Assembly: GCA_050246015.1 (NCBI GenBank)
Contig: JBFWWU010000002.1
Location: 62,001 to 126,000, forward strand
Length of the DNA stretch: 64,000 nucleotides
Reading direction: 5' to 3'
DNA from: JTS-AC122 sp050246015
Lineage (GTDB): Bacteria; Planctomycetota; Phycisphaerae; Phycisphaerales; UBA1924
The translations under genes and the position numbers were made by a program. The notes below the pieces were generated by a model, which had not been told where the DNA came from, made no database searches, and saw only the letters and a program-made list of their open reading frames with translations. This document shows, in pieces, positions 58,622 through 64,000 of this stretch; within the stretch, counting starts at the first letter, position 1, and each line of letters starts with the position of its first letter.

Positions 58622-59773
58622 ATGCCAACCCGCACGTTCATCTTCGCCGGCGGCGGCACCGGGGGGCACCTCTTCCCCGGCGTCGCCATCGCCCGCGAAC
58701 TCGAGCGCCTCTTCGCAGCCGACAACGCCGTCTGCCGCTCGCTGTTTGTCTGTTCGGATCGTCCGCTCGACGCCAGGATCCTCGAAGCGGAGCGGGTCGA
58801 GTTCATTGCGCTTGGCGCCAGGCCGTTTGGCATCAGACCCGCCGCCTTGGTGCGGTTCCTCCGATCCTGGGGCCGGTCAGTGCGCGAGTCCCGAGTGCTG
58901 ATTCGATCCGAGATCGAGCGCGCCGGCGAGCGGGCCGCGGTCCGGGTAGTTGCGATGGGCGGCTTCGTCGCCGCGCCCGTTGTCCAGGCGGCTCGCGTCG
59001 AACGCGTGGGCGTGACGCTGGTGAACCTCGACGCGATACCCGGAAAGGCCAACCGCCTGATCGCGCGCCGCGCCGACCCGATCTTCACCGCCGCGCGGCT
59101 TGTGCATCCGCTCCCGAACTGGACCGAGGTGCCCCCGATCGTCCGCGCCGGGGCCTGTGCGGCCGGCAGCAAGACGGCCTGCCGTGCACGCCTTGGCCTG
59201 GACCCGGACCGTTCAACGCTGCTGGTGACCGGGGGCAGTCAGGGTGCCCAGTCGATCAACCGCCTCATGCTCGCGCTGATCGAACAACATCCGGCCTTGC
59301 TCGCGGGCACAACCCGCTCCGGCGAAGTACGCTGGCAGGTCCTGCACCAATGTGGAAACGACGGCGAGCGCGACTTGGCCGCCGCGTACGACCGCGCGGG
59401 GATCCGCGCCATCGTCCGCCCGCTGGTCGCCGAGATGGGAGACTGGTGGGGCGCGGCGGATCTGTGCGTCTCCCGCTGCGGCGCGGGAAGCGTCGGCGAG
59501 GCGTGGGCAAACCGGGTGCCGACGGTCTTGCTCCCGTACCCCTATCACCGCGATCAGCACCAGAAGCACAACGCGGCCCCCCTGGTGCAAGCCGGCGCCG
59601 CCCGGCTCGTCGAGGACCAGATCGATCCCCGCGCCACGCTCCCGGCGTTTGAACGCGCGATCGGCCCCCTCCTATCCGGCACCGTCGAACTCGCGGCGAT
59701 GACCGAGCGGACGGCATCCCTCGGCCCGGCCGACGGCGCGACCCGGATCGCCGCGGCGCTTTGGCACGCATAG
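58622..59773 (+). CDS. murG: UDP-N-acetylglucosamine--muramyl-pentapeptide N-acetylglucosamine transferase
   Basis: 383 residues. N-terminal Gly-rich loop FIFAGGGTGGHLFPGVAIAREL, acceptor-side VVAMGGFVAAPVVQAA, then the donor-binding half TLLVTGGSQGAQSINRL and CVSRCGAGSVGEAWANRVPT with the closing YPYHRDQHQKHNA. It makes lipid II on the cytoplasmic membrane face, so the organism makes peptidoglycan. It lies alone after hrpA instead of in an mur-fts cluster. Convergent with the UbiA gene, eight bases apart. Confidence 0.9.
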   Translation: MPTRTFIFAGGGTGGHLFPGVAIARELERLFAADNAVCRSLFVCSDRPLDARILEAERVEFIALGARPFGIRPAALVRFLRSWGRSVRESRVLIRSEIERAGERAAVRVVAMGGFVAAPVVQAARVERVGVTLVNLDAIPGKANRLIARRADPIFTAARLVHPLPNWTEVPPIVRAGACAAGSKTACRARLGLDPDRSTLLVTGGSQGAQSINRLMLALIEQHPALLAGTTRSGEVRWQVLHQCGNDGERDLAAAYDRAGIRAIVRPLVAEMGDWWGAADLCVSRCGAGSVGEAWANRVPTVLLPYPYHRDQHQKHNAAPLVQAGAARLVEDQIDPRATLPAFERAIGPLLSGTVELAAMTERTASLGPADGATRIAAALWHA

Positions 59774-59781
59774 GCCGATCG

Positions 59782-60768
59782 TTACGCGCGATACCCGACG
59801 GGTTGCTCGATGAGTGAATACAACTCGCGGAGCACCGTCATGCCGAGCACGCCGGCCCCGGCCAGCACGCACATGATGATCGCCCCGTCGCGGTAGCCTT
59901 GCCCGATCAGCCACGCGCACGCGTAGAGCGCCAGCCACAGCGACCCGTAGCGAGAGATCTTTTCGCCCGATCGTGCTCCGCGTCCGGCTCGCCGGACCTT
60001 CCGCCAGACGACGAGCGAGAACAACGCCGCGAGCGCCACCGGACCGACCCCGGCGACAGGGCTGACCCAGTTCGGCCATAACCCCCCTTCGCCCCGGCCT
60101 CGAATCCACCCCGTGATCAGCATGATCGCGGACCAGAACCCCCACCCCGCAAAGGCCATCAGCACCGCTCGCTGCGACAAGCGCGGCACCTTCCGCCCCA
60201 CCACGTGCGCCAGCCACCCCGCCGCCAGCGAATGCGACATCACCAGCCAGATCGGCCAGACAAACCGCAGGTACAGGTTCGGCACCACCATGTGACCGGC
60301 GTAGATCAGCCCGAGCAGCACAAGCCCCACCGCGGGTATGTACTTCGCCGCGGCGTTGAAGAACAGGATCGCCGCCGCCACCACGACCGTCAGCAGCACC
60401 GCTTCCATCCCCATCAGGCTCGCGCCGACCACCGCGATCATGAACGTCGCCACCACCAGGACGACCGCCCATTCGATCGAGAGCGCCCCCGCGGGGAGCG
60501 GGCGGCGGGGATTCAGCGTGCGGTCTCGCCGCACGTCCAGCACGTCGTTCAGCGCCGAGCCATACGCGGACAGCCCGGCGGCGTTCACTGCCCCGGCGAC
60601 CAGCAGCACCCACAGCGCATGGTCACGAAGCGAGGCGGGCGCCCCCTCGTGCGTGCCCGCGGCCCGGGTCCAGAGAATCACGAACCACACATTCGCGACC
60701 GCCGCGAATGCCGTGGTCACACGCGTCAGGTGAAAGATCGGGGCCAGCCGGACCAGCGCGTGTCGCAT
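59782..60768 (-). CDS. UbiA-family prenyltransferase
   Basis: 328 residues with about nine hydrophobic segments. The first Asp-rich prenyl-diphosphate motif is SALNDVLDVRRDRTLNPRRP (NDxxDxxxD). The second is less obvious. UbiA proteins attach a prenyl chain to aromatic or sugar-like acceptors in quinone, heme or lipid synthesis; the acceptor cannot be read here. ATG 60768 is used because the open frame to 61134 lies on top of the start of the next gene on the other strand. Confidence 0.88.
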   Translation of the reverse strand: MRHALVRLAPIFHLTRVTTAFAAVANVWFVILWTRAAGTHEGAPASLRDHALWVLLVAGAVNAAGLSAYGSALNDVLDVRRDRTLNPRRPLPAGALSIEWAVVLVVATFMIAVVGASLMGMEAVLLTVVVAAAILFFNAAAKYIPAVGLVLLGLIYAGHMVVPNLYLRFVWPIWLVMSHSLAAGWLAHVVGRKVPRLSQRAVLMAFAGWGFWSAIMLITGWIRGRGEGGLWPNWVSPVAGVGPVALAALFSLVVWRKVRRAGRGARSGEKISRYGSLWLALYACAWLIGQGYRDGAIIMCVLAGAGVLGMTVLRELYSLIEQPVGYRA

Positions 60769-60879
60769 GCGGACCGATGGTAGTCTCCACCTTCCCTGAC
60801 ACCACGCCGCGATTCCGGACGCCGCGCGTGGGGGGCATCGGGGGGTGCATGCCCCCCGCGTCCCTCCTACCATTGCCGC

Positions 60880-61806
60880 ATGGACGATCGTCAACAACAG
60901 ATCCGTGAGGGCGCGGGCCTCGAAGAATCTCGGCTCAATACCGAGTTCATCGACTTCCTCAAGAAGTATTCGACCCACGTGCTCGTGGTCATCGCCGTCA
61001 TCGCCTTTGGGTTCTTCGGCTGGAACAAGTACAAGGAGTCGCGCGAGAACGCCCTGACGGCCGCGTTCTCCGAACTCGATTCCGCCGCCAGCGCGAGCAA
61101 GCCCGAAAACCTCCTCGCGGTCGCGGAAGATCACGCCGGCAAGGCAAGCGTTGCCGAACTCGCGCGGCTCTACGCCGCGGATCTCTACCTCAACGCCACG
61201 CGAAGCGGGCTCAAACTCGGCGCCGAGCTCGATCCCCAGACCGGGCTACCCACGTCCGACGCCGACGTGCTCGACGACGCGACCGCCGAGCAGTACCTGA
61301 CGCGAGCGGCCGAGATATACGACGCCGTCGTCGGCCGCACGACCGGAAGGGCGGACCAGATCCAGTTCACCGTCGGGGGCCTCTTCGGCCTCGCCGCGGT
61401 CGCCGAATCTCGCGGCAAGTTCGACGACGCCAGGTCGTACTACGAGCGCATCAAGTCGGTGTCGAGCGAGTCGGTCGCCGAGTTCGGCAAGCGCGCCCAG
61501 GAGCGCATCGATTCACTCGCCCAACTTGCTTCGCTCCCGACGCTCTATCACGAGAGCGACCTTCCCAAGACCAAGGCCGTCGAGGCGCCGGGCAATCTGA
61601 TCCCGCTACCGGGCCCGCCGCCGGGGCTGGATCCGAACGCTCCGGCCGGCCCGCCGTCCACCACGCTGGAGACGACGCCGATCTCGTTGCCGGGCGCGAC
61701 CCCTGAAACCCCGGCGCCCGCTCAGAGCCCGGCCGAGAAACCCGCTGACAACCCGGCGCCGGCCCCGGCGCCCACGCCCCCAGCGAACCCACCGCCCGCT
61801 CGCTGA
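60880..61806 (+). CDS. Single-pass membrane protein with TPR-like domain (YfgM-like)
   Basis: 308 residues. A short cytoplasmic head is followed by one membrane helix (THVLVVIAVIAFGFFGW). Then comes a helical region of paired helices (NALTAAFSELDSAAS, LAVAEDHAGKASVAELARLY, YLTRAAEIYDAVVGR, LAAVAESRGKFDDARSYYER) as in YfgM-type ancillary translocase proteins. The last ~80 residues are a Pro/Ala-rich disordered tail. The next gene starts 28 bases downstream, so they are probably cotranscribed. Confidence 0.75.
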   Translation: MDDRQQQIREGAGLEESRLNTEFIDFLKKYSTHVLVVIAVIAFGFFGWNKYKESRENALTAAFSELDSAASASKPENLLAVAEDHAGKASVAELARLYAADLYLNATRSGLKLGAELDPQTGLPTSDADVLDDATAEQYLTRAAEIYDAVVGRTTGRADQIQFTVGGLFGLAAVAESRGKFDDARSYYERIKSVSSESVAEFGKRAQERIDSLAQLASLPTLYHESDLPKTKAVEAPGNLIPLPGPPPGLDPNAPAGPPSTTLETTPISLPGATPETPAPAQSPAEKPADNPAPAPAPTPPANPPPAR

Positions 61807-61834
61807 TCGTCCACGTGCCAACCGGCGGCTCGAC

Positions 61835-63163
61835 GTGCCCCGCAAGAAAAACACATCGTCCGCCCGCCCCGCCGACTCGTTCGAGTCCGGCTCGAAGGTC
61901 GTGCGCCGTGGGGGCAAGGTCGATCCCGACGCTCTGCGCCACCGTGTTGCGGCTCACTCGCCCACGCCCGCCCGACCCAACCCGGCCGCGGCGTCGGATG
62001 GACCCGCGCCCGCCGCCGCCCCCGACGAAGGGTTAGACATCATCGCCGGGCTCGGTCCGGCCCGTGAAGGCGAACGGGTCGTCGGCCCCGACGGAGACGA
62101 CGCGCCCAATCGCGTCGTCTTCGAACTCCAGCGCGATCTGAACAAACGCCTCGACAAGTACCTCACCGACCGCATCCCCTTCATGAGTCGCTCGCAACTC
62201 CAGCGCCTCATCGACGAAGGCGGCGTGACGGTCAACGCCCGAACGCCCAAGGCGTCCACGCTCCTGCGAAAGGGCGACCGCGTCGAGGTCTTTGTCCCGC
62301 CCCCGCCTTCGTCCGAGGTCCTCCCCGAAGACATTCCCCTGCACGTGCTCTACGAGGACGATTTCCTCATCGTGCTCAACAAGCAGGCCGACATCATCGT
62401 CCACCCGGCTCGCTCCCACAACAAGGGAACGATGATCAACGCCCTGGCCCATCACTTCAAGCACCGCACCGGCGGCGGCCTGTCCAAGGTCGGTCAGGAG
62501 TTCGCCCGCCCGGGCGTCGTGCACCGCCTCGACCGCAACACCACCGGCGTCATCGTCTTCGCGAAGAACGACGAAGCCCACTGGAAACTCGGGCTCCAGT
62601 TCGAGCACCGCAGAGTGGACAAACGCTACGTCGCCGTCACCCACGGGCACGTCCACCCGCCGATCGACTCCATCGACTTCCCGATCGGCCCCCACCCCTC
62701 CAGAGAAAAAGGCTACCGCGAAAAGTACGTCGTGCGACACGACGAACTCGGGAAGCCCTCCCTCACCATCTGCCGAGTGATGGCGCACCTGGGCTCCGCA
62801 GCCGCCCTGAGCGCGCCGCGCACACTCTCCATCGTCGAACTTGAACTCAAGACCGGGCGCACACACCAGATCCGCGTGCACCTCTCACACCTGGGCTTCC
62901 CGATCGTCGGTGACGACATGTACGGCGGGCGCCCCATTCAATTTTCCGAGGCCGCACCGGCCTTCGCCCGGCAGGCCCTCCACGCCGCGATGCTCCGCTT
63001 CGAACATCCTATCACCGCTGAGCCGATGATGTTCACGGCTCCTCTTCCGGCGGACCTGCGGGCGCTCATCGCGTCGATCGGGCAGCAACACGCCGCGACG
63101 CGCTTCTCCCCTCCCGGGTTGACACTCTCCCTGGAGCGGTTGCTGAACGAGTCGATCCGTTAA
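61835..63163 (+). CDS. RluA/RluD-type pseudouridine synthase
   Basis: 442 residues. An N-terminal extension of about 90 residues rich in Ala/Pro is followed by an S4 RNA-binding domain (KRLDKYLTDRIPFMSRSQLQ, LIDEGGVTVNAR). The catalytic domain has HVLYEDDFLIVLNKQ, the active-site Asp233 in HRLDRNTTG, RYVAVTHG, and KTGRTHQIRVHLSHLGFPIVGD. It isomerises uridines in rRNA; RluD-like by S4 plus catalytic layout. It starts with GTG 61835. The very long N-terminal tail is unusual. Confidence 0.92.
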   Translation: MPRKKNTSSARPADSFESGSKVVRRGGKVDPDALRHRVAAHSPTPARPNPAAASDGPAPAAAPDEGLDIIAGLGPAREGERVVGPDGDDAPNRVVFELQRDLNKRLDKYLTDRIPFMSRSQLQRLIDEGGVTVNARTPKASTLLRKGDRVEVFVPPPPSSEVLPEDIPLHVLYEDDFLIVLNKQADIIVHPARSHNKGTMINALAHHFKHRTGGGLSKVGQEFARPGVVHRLDRNTTGVIVFAKNDEAHWKLGLQFEHRRVDKRYVAVTHGHVHPPIDSIDFPIGPHPSREKGYREKYVVRHDELGKPSLTICRVMAHLGSAAALSAPRTLSIVELELKTGRTHQIRVHLSHLGFPIVGDDMYGGRPIQFSEAAPAFARQALHAAMLRFEHPITAEPMMFTAPLPADLRALIASIGQQHAATRFSPPGLTLSLERLLNESIR

Positions 63164-63273
63164 TATGGCGAATGGCGGGCCCCTCATCCCCTTCGGCACG
63201 CCGCCACACTGCCAACAGCTTACCAAAGTTAACATCCTGAGGTCAGGAACTCGTTGGAATGTTTACTCATTGG

Positions 63274-63302
63274 TTGCGTGTGTTTGAAATATCGGTTATC
63301 TT
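63274..63302 (+). promoter_or_regulatory. Possible sigma-70 promoter
   Basis: TTGCGT and TATCTT spaced by 17 bases. Three of six and four of six consensus positions; located in the only AT-rich patch before the gene at 63505. Confidence 0.35.
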
Positions 63303-63402
63303 CTTAATGTTGCGTCGTGGGCGAGGAGCGAGAGAATCTCACCCCGACAACCGAATCCGGATCCGTGCGGAACCAGCCGCGCGATGATCTTTTGTCATGT
63401 GC

Positions 63403-63426
63403 CGGCGGTGCCAATCAACACCGCCG
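63403..63426 (+). promoter_or_regulatory. Leader hairpin
   Basis: CGGCGGTG, loop CCAATCAA, CACCGCCG. It lies 79 bases before the ATG at 63505 in the presumed 5' leader. Confidence 0.4.
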
Positions 63427-63504
63427 CATGTGCTCTGCGCTTCTCGCCTGAGTGTTTCATGCGGTTGTTCAGCGCAGGTCCACAGTTGTCGTGAGGAGAG
63501 AGAG

Positions 63505-64000
63505 ATGAAAGCGTTGCATGTGTTAGCGGCGATCGGAATCGCCAGCCTGGCCACCGCGGCCAGCGCCCAGAACTGGAACGAGATCATCGACGCGCCGTTC
63601 TGCCCGCATCCCACCGGGCAGCCGACTGTCGGCGTCGGTGCGCTGCTGACGATCAGCGGCTTCGGCGAGTTTACGCCCGGCACGTCCACGTACGACGCCG
63701 ACCTGTACTGCGTCCACATCGATGGGCAGTTCACGGCCTCCACGATCGGTGGAGCGACCTGGGACACCATGCTCGCGCTATACACCCCCAACTGCACGAC
63801 GCAGCTCGCCTTCAATGACGATACGGGCGGCCTTCAGTCCTTCATCTCCGGCACGGTCGCGCCGGGCGACTACATTCTCGCCATTTCCCGCTTCTCCAAC
63901 TTCGCCTTCGACGGGCCGGGAAACGGCGCCAACCCCTATCGGATCGACCTCACGGGCATGTCGTATTGCCAGGTCCCGGCACCGGGCGCCGCCGCGCTGC
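63505..64000 (+). CDS. Secreted protein with VPAPG (PEP-CTERM-like) tail, cut by window end
   Basis: At least 165 residues. A signal peptide (ALHVLAAIGIASLATAASA) and a beta-rich body (SGFGEFTPGTSTYDADLYCV, ATWDTMLALYTPNCTTQLAF, NDDTGG, FISGTVAPGDYILAISRFS) resemble pre-peptidase-type C-terminal domains. At the window edge it reaches VPAPGAAALL, the start of a VPAPG/PEP-CTERM-like sorting signal, where a membrane helix and basic end are expected next. GAGGAG lies a few bases upstream of the ATG. It is probably processed and surface displayed or released. Confidence 0.75.
   Translation, partial: MKALHVLAAIGIASLATAASAQNWNEIIDAPFCPHPTGQPTVGVGALLTISGFGEFTPGTSTYDADLYCVHIDGQFTASTIGGATWDTMLALYTPNCTTQLAFNDDTGGLQSFISGTVAPGDYILAISRFSNFAFDGPGNGANPYRIDLTGMSYCQVPAPGAAAL

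Larger units (their letters stand above)
63164..63504. other. 341-base AT-richer upstream region of the last gene
   Basis: No gene seen. It holds a possible promoter (63274-63302) and an 8-bp hairpin with an 8-base loop at 63403-63426 (CGGCGGTG / CACCGCCG). The long leader between promoter and ATG is unusual for this window. Confidence 0.5.

Overview
The window is about 64 kb of GC-rich bacterial chromosome that looks like a planctomycete of the class Phycisphaerae. The main pointers are two secreted proteins ending in paired SQDFFDFL...GC tails of the 'GC-type dockerin' kind, a HYExAFE-family protein, a PadR/HAAS pair, a sorbosone-dehydrogenase-like propeller beside a cytochrome c, and a VPAPG (PEP-CTERM-like) tail on the last gene. 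The lineage call rests on family knowledge and gene style, because there is no rRNA here. Genes are dense on both strands. I saw no tRNA, rRNA, CRISPR array, transposase or integrase.

Layout. 1-12 kb, mostly minus strand: start of a secreted nuclease/phospholipase-like protein, glycine decarboxylase (gcvP), a methyltransferase, a 1078-residue secreted protein built of five ~183-residue repeats, a lipoprotein plus TPR/O-GlcNAc-transferase-like pair, and a translationally coupled padR-HAAS operon with a clear operator. 12-16 kb, plus: sorbosone-dehydrogenase-like protein overlapping a cytochrome c, then miaB. 16-22.5 kb: type II NADH dehydrogenase, OmpH/Skp-like protein and a Ser/Thr kinase on the minus strand, divergent from a receiver-Xre regulator with a palindrome between them, then a TMTC-like membrane/TPR protein. 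22.5-23.5 kb: a repeat-bearing gene-poor patch with a broken gene. 23.5-35 kb: an ABC ATPase, a PurS-PurS-PurL fusion, MFS transporter, N-formylglutamate amidohydrolase, a lipoprotein hydrolase and carB.

35-44.5 kb is the accessory-looking part: a subtilase with dockerin-like tail, a 440-bp block of microsatellites and hairpins, and a stand-alone Type IIG (Eco57I-like) restriction-modification protein lying between two paralogous fibronectin-III-like genes. A third, truncated gene of probably the same wider family is the broken gene at 23.0 kb. 44.5-54 kb is housekeeping: groEL, a 67-residue protein, groES, a solo receiver-like protein, rpmB, a short-chain dehydrogenase, a cyclophilin, a patatin, ispF, the HYExAFE protein and three small secreted/membrane proteins, two of them paralogous. 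54-64 kb: hrpA, murG, a UbiA prenyltransferase, a membrane-anchored TPR-like protein, an RluD-type pseudouridine synthase, and the start of a secreted VPAPG protein.

Working together: gcvP, purL and carB feed one-carbon, purine and pyrimidine/arginine metabolism; groES/groEL and the cyclophilin handle folding; murG and ispF supply cell-wall and isoprenoid precursors. The points most worth following are the R-M cassette flanked by paralogous genes, the PurS-PurS-PurL fusion, the octamer repeats that have entered a coding sequence, the kinase/receiver-Xre divergent pair, and the groES-hairpin-ORF-groEL order with no visible CIRCE.
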